From assembly GCA_018292915.2 (NCBI GenBank), contig JACVVK020000144.1, positions 332,501-396,500 of the forward strand: a stretch of 64,000 nt of DNA, read 5' to 3'. Position numbers and translations under genes: made by a program. The stretch's first letter is position 1; every line of letters begins with the position of its first letter. The stretch is from Batillaria attramentaria. Its lineage: Eukaryota; Mollusca; Gastropoda; Batillariidae. The notes below the pieces were generated by a model, which had not been told where the DNA came from, searched no databases, and worked only from the letters and a program-made list of their open reading frames with translations. Positions 37,797 through 41,905 of this stretch are shown here, piece after piece.

Positions 37797-39364
37797 GGGA
37801 AGCGGGAAAGAGGGTTACGCATACCTTGTAATAGTCCCGTGCCGCACGCTTCAAGGTCCGTTCTGCTCTCGGAGACGGCCTGTCCTCCGCCACAGCCATC
37901 CCGTCATCTTTCCAAGGAGCCACTTGTCCTTGACTTCGGCGGGAAGCTCCCCCTTGTTTTTTCGGCGAGTCGTCTTGGGGCGGGCATGACGAAGCACTGG
38001 AACTGCCTCCCATTCTTGCGTCATGGACTTTGAGCTCTTTATCCTGTCTCGCCGTCTCGCCCGTGCCTGAGGGGCGACTGAGTGGCGCTGTGCGCTGGCC
38101 TGAAGGTCTGGTCGTTTCACTGGTACGGCTGTCGCTTGGTTGGGGGCTTGCTTCAGGAGAGTTGGCAGCAGAAACTGTCGACTCCCTTCCTCTCACGTTG
38201 TGTGAAGCTTGGCTGGTCCACGTTTCTCGGCTGTCACACTTATGTGTCGGAATGTCTCCACTGTCTTCAGGGACGCGCTGGACGTTATCAAGACCTGTGT
38301 GAACGTGGGTAGCCTCGCTCGTAGGTTTTGCTTTCCCTGGGCCTGATGTCAGACCTGTCTTCTTCAAGCCGAGACCAGCTCTTTCTTGGCGAGCAGGGGC
38401 AATCGGTGGGCAGACTTCTGCCCCTGTGGTTCTCCGTTCTGGGCAGGGCTTCTCAGCAAGATCTGAGGTGGCCGGTACCTCGTTTCTTTTGTGACTGCTT
38501 TTGGGGTCAGTGGTAACCTGTTTCTTGCGTTCTACCGGTGTGTCTCGCTCTGAAGAACCGGTACGGGGCGCAAACACGGAGGGTTCAAGATGGCTTGCGT
38601 GTGGTCTGTGTTCTTGGCTTGTTGTTTGATCTGAGAGTCCTGGGCGGCTTCTTTGGCGTGCGTCAGGTTCTTCACGAACTTTTCCCGACACTTTCACTTC
38701 CTCTTGTTTGCCTGCTTGACCCATACGCTCAGACACAGTCACAGCTTGCTGCGTGGATTGTGGATCAGCTTGGTGTGTGCTGTGGGAGACCGCTTCTCCT
38801 GAACTGGCCGAAGCAGTTGCTTGCCCTGCAGTTCCTTGGCCAGACGTCGCTTCTACAGCTCTCTCCTCCGTTGCAGCTCTCTCTTCCCGAGTTTCAGGTC
38901 TGGCAATGCCAGAACTTTCGCCGATTCCGTCGGACTTATCCAGAGGAGGCTGAGAGCCTGTATGGTCGTGCTTCTGATCTCTGGCTTTTTCCGTGTCTTC
39001 GCTCTCTGTGGGTGTTGTCTCCTTCGTGGCTTCATCCCCACCGTGTTCAAGCATCTTTATACCTTCATTTTCATCGTGTGTCTTCTTCTCCTCATCTTGT
39101 TGCGATCTTTGAGTTTCCGGTTCCTCGGCCTGGCTTTGGCCACACCCATCGTCCACATCCGATGAGGCGAAATCCGGGGGGTGGCAAGTTTTCCTTGTCA
39201 CCGCCAGGATCACCGTGGCGTAACCCTGTAGAGGGACTTCTTTTCGCTGGAGACGGTGTCTTCTCTCCGTCGCTACCCTGACCAAGAATTCCCCCTGTCC
39301 ACAGTTGGCCGCGTGGTACGGACGAAGAAAGGGGGGATTTATCTCCTCCTTCTGCGGAGCTCAT
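6785..39364 (-). CDS. Large armadillo/HEAT-like helical-repeat protein with disordered ends, 18 coding exons (whole gene)
   Basis: I do not recognise this family. Coding exons in transcript order: 39364-37825, 36920-36807, 34432-34373, 33976-33901, 33250-33068, 32215-32078, 29935-29789, 29224-29093, 28515-28298, 27115-27064, 26600-26464, 24392-24276, 22100-21977, 20646-20506, 17656-17389, 14991-14754, 12016-11783, 8704-6785. Every exon has an AG acceptor and a GT donor (one GC), and all phases join. The product is about 1,945 aa. Residues 1-513 are disordered and rich in S, T, E, P and Q. Residues 514-1306 are predicted short amphipathic helices of armadillo/HEAT type, with Leu/Ala/Cys-rich helices and no enzyme motif. 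Residues 1307-1945 are charged and disordered with basic clusters. No signal peptide or membrane segment is seen. A scaffold or adaptor role is inference from architecture. The first exon contains a one-base frame break (39176-39181). A minus-strand AATAAA lies at 6272-6277. Confidence 0.8.
8880..8912. repeat. (ATT)n microsatellite
   Basis: About ten ATT units in the last intron of the helical-repeat gene. The rest of 8705-9770 shows T runs near 9215 and 9412 and no coding signal. Confidence 0.8.
9777..9932. repeat. (CT)n(CA)n compound microsatellite
   Basis: A CT run passes into a long CA run with CG interruptions. Open frames across it are artefacts of the dinucleotide. Confidence 0.9.
10685..10830 (-). 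repeat. Dispersed repeat F, partial copy
   Basis: Shares CAGAAGCGTACTC, the GCTGGC(G/A)CTGA block and TGTGCTGACAG-type ends with copies at 18035, 50650 and 57985. It directly abuts the SINE-C copy at 10835. Confidence 0.6.
10835..11215 (-). mobile_element. SINE-C, full copy
   Basis: tRNA-like head (minus strand) CGGTGGTCTAGTGGTTAACA with A-box and a B-box-like GGTTTGAGTCC. The body includes CCGGGTACTCCGGCTTCC and AAATTTAAATAGCTGAGC, and the tail is ATTATTATT-rich. It lies in the last intron. Confidence 0.8.
11450..11640. repeat. (GT)n/(CGTG)n microsatellite
   Basis: A G run, then TG repeats, then at least 18 units of CGTG, then GTGTGTGC units. All frames are open by composition only. Confidence 0.9.
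11783..12016 (-). CDS. Helical-repeat gene exon with GC donor (residues about 1229-1306)
   Basis: It is 234 bp, phase 0 to 0, with acceptor ccaaacag. The frame stays open past the exon to a stop at 11744, but no GT donor gives the phase-0 join needed. GAG|gcaagt at 11777-11782 does, and matches the consensus of rare GC-AG introns. It ends in a basic run (RRRRRLRRP), closing the helical domain. Confidence 0.68.
12030..12428 (-). mobile_element. SINE-C, full copy
   Basis: Same organisation as the copy at 10835; tRNA-like head at the right end (GGTGGTCTAGTGGTTAAGAG, B-box GGTTCGAGTCC). It ends just 14 bases upstream of the exon edge at 12016 in transcript order, so its ATT tail forms part of the acceptor region. 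Confidence 0.82.
12471..12892. mobile_element. Tc1/mariner-like MITE, TA target duplication
   Basis: 422 bp with 26-bp terminal inverted repeats CAGTCTTCACAAAAAGTTAA... and ...TTAACTTTTTGTGAAGGCTG, flanked by TA on both sides (12469-12470, 12893-12894). No transposase frame inside. Confidence 0.85.
13112..13255. repeat. Foldback element, 58-bp arms
   Basis: Arms 13112-13169 and 13198-13255 (AGCTTACATGATTAGTTCGA at the tip), 28-nt loop, about three mismatches. Confidence 0.88.
14030..14215 (-). mobile_element. SINE-A, full copy with 13-bp target-site duplication
   Basis: Head GGGAGCCGGGGTGGCCGAAT with A-box and B-box (GAGTTCGAACCCCG), a GATATCACCC body and a CCCAC tail. The target duplication GAGTGGGTTATGG is perfect at 14022-14034 and 14217-14229, so the insertion is fairly young. 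Confidence 0.9.
14245..14570 (-). mobile_element. Repeat segment related to the LINE fragment at 45.8-46.3 kb
   Basis: Shares ACTATCAAACACAAATCAC, AGGACTGGCGCAGTGTTC and CCAGATCACAGGG with 45840-46320, but lacks the 274-bp MITE found there, so it serves as an empty site. Confidence 0.65.
14590..14750. repeat. (CA)n microsatellite
   Basis: Long CA tract directly after the exon donor at 14753. Confidence 0.9.
14754..14991 (-). CDS. Helical-repeat gene exon (residues about 1149-1228)
   Basis: It is 238 bp, phase 2 to 0, with acceptor tcccaag and donor gtgagt. It is highly charged ([17 protein letters not shown]) and probably forms one long helix or coiled segment. A CA-repeat tract starts right after the donor. 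Confidence 0.8.
15838..15900 (+). repeat. Short dispersed repeat (TTTAGGGCTTTACGCCGTGC)
   Basis: Matches 16965-17015 and, inverted, the block repeated at about 4400, 4795, 5290 and 5885. Probably a piece of another SINE. The surrounding 15000-16620 shows no coding signal. Confidence 0.5.
16672..17372. repeat. Purine-rich triplet tract (GAA/GTA)n interrupted by insertions
   Basis: About 560 bp of AGAAGAAGTAGAAG-type sequence in two blocks (16672-16820 and 17028-17372), split by a SINE-A copy and a short dispersed repeat. It lies a few bases from an exon (17389). Confidence 0.9.
16821..16958 (-). mobile_element. SINE-A, head-truncated copy inside the purine tract
   Basis: Tail GGGTGGGTGG, body and damaged B-box (GGGATCGAACTCAC) remain. 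It stops at CCGAGCATTAGAAG, and GAGCATTAGAAG recurs at 17019-17030, flanking a second inserted piece. Confidence 0.8.
17389..17656 (-). CDS. Helical-repeat gene exon (residues about 1060-1149)
   Basis: It is 268 bp, phase 1 to 2, with acceptor acccacag and donor gtaatt. It contains [20 protein letters not shown], then a more polar stretch. A 700-bp purine triplet tract lies immediately downstream in transcript order (16672-17372). Confidence 0.82.
17739..17794 (-). mobile_element. SINE-A tail stub
   Basis: Only the 3' part survives (GGGTGGGTGGGTGTTAGGG ... TTAGGGTGAT). It meets the next SINE-A copy head-on. Confidence 0.75.
17795..17960 (+). mobile_element. SINE-A, full copy
   Basis: GGGAGCCGGGGTGGCCGAAT head, B-box decayed to GAGTTTAAGTCCCG, body, and a CCACTCACCCACC tail. 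Opposite in orientation to the adjoining stub. Confidence 0.85.
18035..18310 (+). repeat. Dispersed repeat F
   Basis: Contains GAGTACGCTTCTGTTGGCTC, a GTGCCAGCATTACAG block and GCATAAAAATGGT. Aligns by eye with 57985-58265 (same strand) and 50650-50935 (opposite strand). Confidence 0.75.
18615..18955 (-). mobile_element. SINE-C copy
   Basis: Full body and tRNA-like head (B-box GGGTTCGAGTCC); the tail end is cut at CGGAACTGAACCC. Confidence 0.82.
18998..19169 (+). mobile_element. SINE-A, full copy with imperfect target duplication
   Basis: Head to tail complete. Flanks CGTCGTACACGG (left) and CGCCGTACACGG (right) read as a 12-bp duplication with one change. Confidence 0.88.
20255..20420. repeat. 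(GT)n microsatellite
   Basis: Pure GT about 20263-20316, then degenerate GTGC/GTAC/GTAT sequence. Confidence 0.9.
20506..20646 (-). CDS. Helical-repeat gene exon (residues about 1013-1060)
   Basis: It is 141 bp, phase 1 to 1, with acceptor aatttcag and donor gtatga. It contains [16 protein letters not shown] and [17 protein letters not shown]. Confidence 0.8.
20995..21105. repeat. Dispersed segment with paired TGACGTCA sites
   Basis: Similar to 27180-27295: GTCCATTGACGTCATTTGAG, then a CTTGAAA(C/T)CAC block and a second ACGTCA-type site. Confidence 0.55.
21355..21470. repeat. (TA)n and (CA)n microsatellites
   Basis: TA run at about 21357-21376, then CA run 21412-21461. Confidence 0.88.
21525..21815. 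repeat. (GT)n with TATG interruptions
   Basis: About 290 bp with regular GTATGTATGT interruptions on both sides of a pure GT core (21641-21713). Confidence 0.92.
21977..22100 (-). CDS. Helical-repeat gene exon (residues about 972-1013)
   Basis: It is 124 bp, phase 0 to 1, with acceptor tgtgcag and donor gtgagt. It is Ala-rich ([15 protein letters not shown], then [15 protein letters not shown]). Confidence 0.8.
22134..22330. repeat. (ACT/AGT)n triplet-rich region
   Basis: Degenerate TAC triplets followed by GTAGTAG triplets; opposite strand composition on the two halves. It abuts the next SINE-A. Confidence 0.75.
22322..22507 (-). mobile_element. SINE-A, full copy
   Basis: Tail (GGGTG)n at the left, head ending GGCCACCCCGGCTCCCC at the right. 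Confidence 0.87.
22509..22800. mobile_element. pogo-like element with repeated CCGGATATACCGG motifs
   Basis: Begins TACAGTCGGGTCTACCTATA, then repeated CCGG(A/T)TATACCGGACA units; related to the copies at 23770 and 30117 through ATAACGGCCACCGG. The right end is not found. Confidence 0.6.
23495..23770. repeat. (CT)n, (TG)n and (GA)n microsatellites
   Basis: CT/TG at 23495-23541 and CACG/GA/GT at 23655-23770. Between 22800 and 23490 nothing else is supported. Confidence 0.85.
23770..23954 (-). mobile_element. pogo/Tigger-like MITE, one end intact
   Basis: Read on the minus strand it begins TACAGTAAAATCCGGTTATA, followed by GCGGCCACCCTAGGGACATG, and aligns over about 180 bp with the copy at 30117. 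The interior carries repeated TATCCGATGT and CGGATATA units. Confidence 0.75.
23953..24236. repeat. (AGT/AGC)n triplet tract with palindromic core
   Basis: ACT triplets flip to AGT triplets at 24013/24014, and both sides carry GTTTCTACTGCTGC or its complement, giving a long foldback in a triplet repeat. Confidence 0.85.
24276..24392 (-). CDS. Helical-repeat gene exon (residues about 933-971)
   Basis: It is 117 bp, phase 0 to 0, with acceptor gtcgcag and donor gtaagc. It contains [14 protein letters not shown] and [15 protein letters not shown]. Confidence 0.78.
24588..24722 (+). mobile_element. SINE-B 3' fragment
   Basis: Matches the 3' third of SINE-B (CGGCCCTGTCACGCAGTCTC ... TCCGTGGATTCCATCCATGA) and ends at a CA repeat. 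Confidence 0.7.
24722..25062. repeat. (CA)n with ordered ACAGAACAC interruptions
   Basis: A 340-bp CA tract in which AGAACACACACAC units recur many times, forming a higher-order minisatellite. Confidence 0.92.
25230..25345 (+). mobile_element. SINE-B 3' fragment
   Basis: ATCATCCTCACC...GCTTCCGATCTCTCCGTGGA, parallel to 24650-24715; the two copies flank the CA tract. Confidence 0.65.
25426..25550 (+). pseudogene. Short ORF, possible remnant of a DNA-transposon gene
   Basis: From ATG 25426-25428 (context AAAATGGCGGC) a frame reads [20 protein letters not shown] then [20 protein letters not shown] and stops. The style resembles N-termini of Harbinger-type nuclease genes, but nothing downstream supports a catalytic domain. 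Alternatively it is chance. The GC-rich arms around it (about 25340-25400, 25895-26020) may belong to the same degraded element. Confidence 0.25.
26250..26362. repeat. (CT)n(CA)n microsatellite
   Basis: CT run 26258-26277, then CA run to 26360. A TTTGCGCGGCTTTAAGCCC piece just before it matches the short dispersed repeat at 15838. Confidence 0.88.
26464..26600 (-). CDS. Helical-repeat gene exon (residues about 887-932)
   Basis: It is 137 bp, phase 1 to 0, with acceptor ttggcag and donor gtaaga. Only this frame is open from the acceptor. It contains [12 protein letters not shown] and [13 protein letters not shown]. The Trp-rich start is atypical, so an alternative acceptor is possible. Confidence 0.65.
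27064..27115 (-). CDS. Helical-repeat gene small exon (residues about 870-887)
   Basis: It is 52 bp, phase 0 to 1, with acceptor tttccag and donor gtgagt. It encodes [17 protein letters not shown], which resembles the hydrophobic third helix of an armadillo repeat. It is required to restore phase between the flanking exons, which supports it despite its size. Confidence 0.7.
27180..27295. repeat. Dispersed segment with TGACGTCA site (second copy)
   Basis: Homologous to 20995-21105, same orientation. Confidence 0.55.
27786..27916. repeat. 20-bp minisatellite with GTGACGTA core
   Basis: About six to seven units of TGTGACGTATGCCTTATGCC; every unit has a CRE-half-like TGACG(T/A). Confidence 0.88.
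27917..28089 (-). mobile_element. SINE-A, full copy inserted in the 20-bp minisatellite
   Basis: Flanked by GCCTGTGACGTA at 27905-27916 and 28090-28101, either a 12-bp target duplication or neighbouring array units. Confidence 0.88.
28298..28515 (-). CDS. Helical-repeat gene exon (residues about 797-869)
   Basis: It is 218 bp, phase 1 to 0, with acceptor tctttcag and donor gtgagt. It contains [19 protein letters not shown], then [13 protein letters not shown], the clearest armadillo/HEAT-style repeat in the protein. Confidence 0.82.
28860..29072. repeat. (GA)n/(GGGA)n microsatellite
   Basis: Ordered GAGAGAGGGAGGGAGG blocks. It ends 20 bases from the exon donor at 29092. Confidence 0.92.
29093..29224 (-). 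CDS. Helical-repeat gene exon (residues about 753-797)
   Basis: It is 132 bp, phase 1 to 1, with acceptor gttttcag and donor gtaact. It contains [13 protein letters not shown] and [21 protein letters not shown]-rich microsatellite begins about 20 bases past the donor. Confidence 0.78.
29500..29595. repeat. A-rich/C-run low-complexity tract
   Basis: Poly-A runs broken by C runs (29515-29525 and 29562-29571). Confidence 0.8.
29789..29935 (-). CDS. Helical-repeat gene exon (residues about 704-753)
   Basis: It is 147 bp, phase 1 to 1, with acceptor tttttcag and donor gtaagt. It is Leu/Cys-rich with paired helices ([18 protein letters not shown], then [12 protein letters not shown]). Confidence 0.8.
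30117..30370 (+). mobile_element. pogo/Tigger-like MITE, left end intact
   Basis: CAGTAAACTCCGGTTATAGC after TA, then GGCCACCCTTGGGACATGAA. The interior has repeated CGGATATAG and TCCGATGT units. It fades into CT/GT repeats at 30325-30370, just as the copy at 23770 does. Confidence 0.75.
30371..30500. mobile_element. CWG MITE, half copy
   Basis: From GCCGTTATAGAAAGATTTTT to the terminal CATACGGGCCCTG; the other half is missing. Confidence 0.75.
30505..31085 (+). mobile_element. LINE 3' end (RT-ORF C-terminus and 3' UTR), interrupted by a SINE-B stub
   Basis: The frame reads [20 protein letters not shown] then [11 protein letters not shown], typical of the C-terminus of CR1/L2-like non-LTR retrotransposon polyproteins. 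After the inserted stub the 3' UTR continues to GCGCTATATAAATAAATTAT and an ATT tail. The element is 5'-truncated. Confidence 0.8.
30792..30884 (+). mobile_element. SINE-B 3' stub with 15-bp target duplication
   Basis: Only CCTCCGTGGGTTCCACCCAT...GGGGCAGCA plus poly-A. AAAAACTTACCTGTT flanks it at 30777-30791 and 30885-30899. Confidence 0.9.
31280..31372. repeat. (GT)n microsatellite
   Basis: GT tract with two small breaks, ending in a G run. Confidence 0.9.
31751..31913 (+). mobile_element. SINE-A, near-full copy
   Basis: AGCCGGGGTGGCCGAATGGT head, a body with a small internal duplication (TTTTTCATCG twice), CCCACCCACC tail. Confidence 0.87.
32078..32215 (-). CDS. Helical-repeat gene exon (residues about 658-704)
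   Basis: It is 138 bp, phase 1 to 1, with acceptor cttttcag and donor gtaatc. Helices seen include [14 protein letters not shown] and [15 protein letters not shown]. The donor is less canonical, but the phase fits the next exon exactly. Confidence 0.75.
32372..32505. repeat. (TTGG)n, (GT)n, (GA)n microsatellites
   Basis: TTGG units, GT tract, GTGA units and GA tract in sequence. Confidence 0.88.
32858..33052. repeat. Foldback element, 67-bp arms
   Basis: Arms 32858-32924 and 32986-33052 (AGATTTAGTAGGA at the tips, CATGTAAATTAGGC inside), 61-nt GC-rich loop. It ends 15 bases before the exon edge at 33068. Confidence 0.88.
33068..33250 (-). CDS. Helical-repeat gene exon (residues about 597-658)
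   Basis: It is 183 bp, phase 1 to 1, with acceptor tcccag and donor gtaaga. It has a typical armadillo-like pattern, [12 protein letters not shown] then [16 protein letters not shown] 195-bp foldback element ends 16 bases downstream of its donor side. Confidence 0.8.
33297..33470 (-). mobile_element. SINE-A, full copy in an ATGA repeat
   Basis: Complete tail to head; both flanks are (AATG)n, so the target duplication cannot be separated from the host repeat. Confidence 0.87.
33515..33556 (-). mobile_element. SINE-A tail stub
   Basis: GGGTGGGTGTTTGGGGGTTT then TCCTTTTCCACCACATA; the rest is lost. Confidence 0.65.
33556..33775. repeat. AT-rich AAATA/AATA satellite-like tract
   Basis: Repeats of AAATAATAAAATCTA(C/A)AATATA with variable spacing. 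Confidence 0.75.
33901..33976 (-). CDS. Helical-repeat gene exon (residues about 572-597)
   Basis: It is 76 bp, phase 0 to 1, with acceptor ccaatag and a perfect gtaagt donor. A basic stretch (RRLKKR) is followed by the helix [13 protein letters not shown]. Confidence 0.7.
34373..34432 (-). CDS. Helical-repeat gene exon (residues about 552-571)
   Basis: It is 60 bp, phase 0 to 0, with acceptor tttcacag and donor gtaccg. It encodes one amphipathic helix ([17 protein letters not shown]). It is small, but flanking phases and splice sites agree. Confidence 0.65.
34752..34845. repeat. (GT)n microsatellite
   Basis: GT tract with GGTGTGTGG interruptions. Confidence 0.9.
34855..35250. mobile_element. 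Dispersed repeat G (MITE-like)
   Basis: Ends CACAAAATGCACAGTTAAC and GTTGATTGTGCATTTTCCAC are inverted repeats. Shares CTCACTGACCAAAAGCAC and GCAGCACACAA with 40065-40335; about 120 bp of extra sequence lies inside. Confidence 0.6.
35435..35705. mobile_element. CWG MITE copy a
   Basis: 271 bp, termini GGCCCGTATGTAAAACTCGA / ...TTTACATGCAGGCC, flanked by CTG on both sides. Confidence 0.85.
35775..36255 (-). mobile_element. SINE-D split by MITE copy b
   Basis: The right piece (36214-36255) is a tRNA-like head, GATCTGGTGTAGTGGTTAAG on the minus strand. The left piece (35775-35915) is its body (CATGAAATTGGATGGATTTT) and matches 53140-53310. Confidence 0.65.
35919..36210. mobile_element. CWG MITE copy b, nested in SINE-D
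   Basis: 292 bp, same orientation as copy a; flanks CTG and CAG. Confidence 0.83.
36274..36780 (+). mobile_element. SINE-B, full copy
   Basis: tRNA-like head ACGTGTAGTGGTTAGCAC (A-box) and GGTTCCAGTCCC (B-box), body GAGATTCACCCACTTCACGG, TGATGTGGATGATTACACGG, and an A-rich tail. One of three near-complete copies. Confidence 0.85.
36807..36920 (-). CDS. Helical-repeat gene exon (residues about 514-551)
   Basis: It is 114 bp, phase 0 to 0, with acceptor ttgctaag and donor gttgga. It begins [10 protein letters not shown] and marks the change from disordered sequence to the helical domain; the segment [12 protein letters not shown] looks like the first helix. Confidence 0.75.
37116..37226. repeat. 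(CA)n/(CGCA)n microsatellite
   Basis: CA tract with CACG core. Confidence 0.9.
37318..37361 (-). mobile_element. SINE-A tail stub
   Basis: GTTGGGTGGGTGGGTCTTTG and AACGTCCTTTTCC only. Confidence 0.6.
37376..37795. repeat. GA and CA microsatellites around 250 bp of unique intron
   Basis: GA at 37378-37408, GA/CA/GA at 37660-37792. The second runs to within 30 bases of the donor at 37824. Confidence 0.88.
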
Positions 39365-39390
39365 GGTGGTTTTTCTACGTCAGCACTTGC
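37825..39390 (-). CDS. Helical-repeat gene: start exon, disordered N-terminus
   Basis: The ATG at 39362-39364 sits in the strong context ACCACCATGA, with an in-frame TAG just upstream in the same exon. The acceptor is ttttcag (exon edge 39390) and the donor gtatgc follows AAG at 37825. The roughly 513 residues are low complexity (S, T, E, P, Q, K), with no globular fold visible. The frame changes within a 6-G run at 39176-39181: 1,540 coding bases are one too many, and dropping one base restores a continuous frame and the correct phase for the next exon. Confidence 0.75.
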
Positions 39391-39502
39391 CTGAAAATGT
39401 GTAAACACCAGTTCAGTTCAGATCAGTTAAGCCAATTCATTTACATTATCATTAACCCTATTTCTAACAAGTAAGTTTGTAGGAACCTATTCTAGCTCAA
39501 TA

Positions 39503-39790
39503 ATAATAATGATGATAACTGTGTACTCGCTTTATCAAATTTCTTAAAGTGCCGCGAGCCGAACTCAACACGCACGCCCACATGAATCACACGCATTCTC
39601 TCACACACTGGACATAAACACATTAAAATCACGTGTTGCGATCTGATGGGTCAGCTCAGCTACTTAAGTTTCAGAACTTAGAATTATTGCATTTATTTTT
39701 AAATTTTGTGGGCTAAACATTTCTAAAGCAGAGGGGGAGGAAGCCGGAGTACCCGGAGAGAACCCTCGACGATCCGCGGCCCGAATGAAC
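39503..39790 (-). mobile_element. SINE-C, head-truncated
   Basis: Tail and body present to CGATCCGCGGCCCGAATGAAC; tRNA-like head lost. Confidence 0.8.
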
Positions 39791-40064
39791 CTAAAACCAT
39801 AATGATTATGTAAACACACAACAGACGGATAAAATCATTAAAACAAACAGCTCAAGCGGACACAGACTGAACATCGGCAAAGATAAGTCAAAAGGCTGCA
39901 ATCTCAACAAAAAGCCACAGTATTCAATTCAATTCAGAATACTTTGTTTAAGAGAGACTCTAAAAACAGAAAGTCTTCTTTGGCCTCACATGATGCTCTG
40001 TCACAGATAAGATAAAATACAGCCATTAAATATCTTGATATAAAACTTTTTTCCTTTTTTTTAA

Positions 40065-40335
40065 TCCGACTGTGTAAAATGCACAGTCAATTCTGTCAGA
40101 GTTCTCAGCGTCTTTGAAACCCGTATAAAAGCCAATGCCTCAGCGTTGTGACACTGAGCGAGAAAGATCGCAGTGGCTAGTCTTCTTGTGCAGCACACAA
40201 GTGACACAACACGGGGGCCGCAAGGCCGCTCACTGACCAAAAGCACAATAAAGTCACTGGAAACGCACGCTCTGGTTTTATAAGGGTTTTCGAAGCGCTG
40301 ATAACTCTGCAACTGTGAAAGCAGTCGCTGGAGTC
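40065..40335. mobile_element. Dispersed repeat G (MITE-like), second copy
   Basis: AAATGCACAGTCAATTCTG at the left; interior GAGCGAGAAAGATCGCAGTG and CTCACTGACCAAAAGCACAA match the copy at 34855. Confidence 0.6.
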
Positions 40336-40507
40336 ACAGTTTAAAAAAACCAAAACAAAACAAAACAAAAAAAACACGCTTGCGGCATTTGTTGAGATTG
40401 CAGGCCTTTAACACGGCTGTAGAAAGCGTAACACAAATATATCCAACACACAAATGGCTGCTTCACATCATATCTGACCCAACTACATTTTTAGTGAGCC
40501 ACAAGAG

Positions 40508-40545
<38 letters not shown>

Positions 40546-40546
40546 A
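40508..40546. repeat. (GT)n microsatellite
   Basis: About 17 GT units; a C run follows at 40671-40687. Confidence 0.88.
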
Positions 40547-40772
40547 CGCGCGAGTCAGTGTTTTTCTACCAAGTCTGTTTTTGCTGTATTTTCATTAATG
40601 ATCGCGTCAGCAAACGAGTCTTGAGCTGAAGTCGAAAAAAAAAGAAGAAGAAAAAAGAAAAGAAACCATGCCCCCCCCCCCCCCCCCATCAACCACCGCC
40701 CCCCTTGGTCTCAATTTTTGTGGTTCAGAAGCACTGACATAGTACATAAAGACAAATATTCAAAACACTTAC

Positions 40773-41010
40773 TTTGATAAGCGGGCGTTAGTATCCTGAA
40801 ACGTAGTCAGTCGCCCAAACTCATAAAACGAAATCCGTGGAGAAGAATTAAAACTTTACAGCGTATCTTCCAAAAACCGCTGCGTCAATTCACAACTGTC
40901 GCCGGTTGACACAGTGTCACCTCCAGCGGTTGTCATTGCGTTGACTGGGCTCGGGCATTTTCCAGCTTTGCCCTAAGTCAGCGCTGTACTGTGGTTGTGA
41001 ACACCATTCA
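40773..41010 (-). other. Probable 5' UTR exon of the helical-repeat gene, with a small uORF
   Basis: Read on the minus strand, the sequence ends in CTTATCAAAG followed by the donor gtaagt at 40767-40772. The next acceptor is the one in front of the coding start exon (39391-39392). The 5' boundary is unknown; 41010 is only a guess. A five-codon upstream ORF (ATG at 40824, TGA at 40807) lies in this exon and could dampen translation. The block just upstream contains ATGGCGG-type motifs near 41133 and 41163, as in many metazoan TATA-less promoters; calling this the promoter is inference. Confidence 0.4.
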
Positions 41011-41439
41011 CTCACTCCCCGTGTGAAAAATAATGTTTGTTATGGTCGCTTCTCACGAGTATTGTCATCTGGCAGTTGTCAGTATGGTTAGCGGGCCGGA
41101 GTTTGCGCCTGCTGTACCAACCGCCTTCTAGAAACATGGCGGACAAAAATCACGGACAAAACATGGCGTCATTGCTTTTCGTGCGTTTCGTGCGCAGTCC
41201 TTTCTAATCTATTTCAGTTCAGTCAGTGGTGGGTCCTACTAATTACCGAAAACTGTGACAAAGGCAAAATAGTAATATGGCGGAGGCTGAGGGCTAGTTC
41301 GGGGTTAGTAACGAAGGTTGAAAGACGTTGATGGAAAACTCATTGTGAATGAGGTTTAGGGTTAGTAATCTAGGTTAACTCAATTCCTACCAAGTAAGTT
41401 TGGGGTTGAGCACCTACTTACTTACTTAGGCCCCTGGCT

Positions 41440-41905
41440 CCAAGTGGAGCATAGGCCATCGACAACCCTTCGCCATCGCACTCTATTCTGGGCTGTTCTT
41501 GCCACTCCAGTCCAGATGGTCCCCTGCTTATAAATTATAGCTCTGCCTCAGTGCCGGTCCCGCCTCCAGCTGTTGCGAGGCCGGCCTCTCTTCCTTTTTT
41601 CCCTGCTTCGTTGTCCTCCATGTTTCGCACCCGAAGAGCAGAACTGACTTCACGTTGGAGTTGCAGATGCGAAGTTTGGTTCTTATGCTGACAACTTTGG
41701 ATGCCCAGATGTTCTTCAGCATGACCATTGCTCGGGTCGTGAGTTCGAATCCCGACTGGGGCCAAATATTTGTGCTGGCATTTCCATCGTTTCCCCGTCT
41801 TTGCTATCACCCTATGTGGTGGAAAAGGACGTTAAACCCACAAACACCCACCCACTCACCCAGCCAGCATGACCATTGCTGCTCTGGTTGTGCAATAATA
41901 CTGAA
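41440..41905 (-). mobile_element. LINE RT-ORF fragment, internally deleted and split by SINE-A
   Basis: On the minus strand it reads NIWASKVVSIRTKLRICNSN and VLLFGCETWRTTK, typical of the end of the RT region, then jumps to [12 protein letters not shown], the region equivalent to 57220 in the copy at 57010. About 160 residues' worth between is missing. Confidence 0.75.
41733..41864 (+). mobile_element. SINE-A, head-truncated, 16-bp target duplication
   Basis: Starts CGGGTCGTGAGTTCGAATCC. CAGCATGACCATTGCT is repeated at 41717-41732 and 41865-41880. Confidence 0.9.

Noticed and set aside
38538..39281. 247-codon plus-strand frame opposite the start exon
   Set aside because: Antisense shadow of the low-complexity coding exon; no start context or splice sites of its own.
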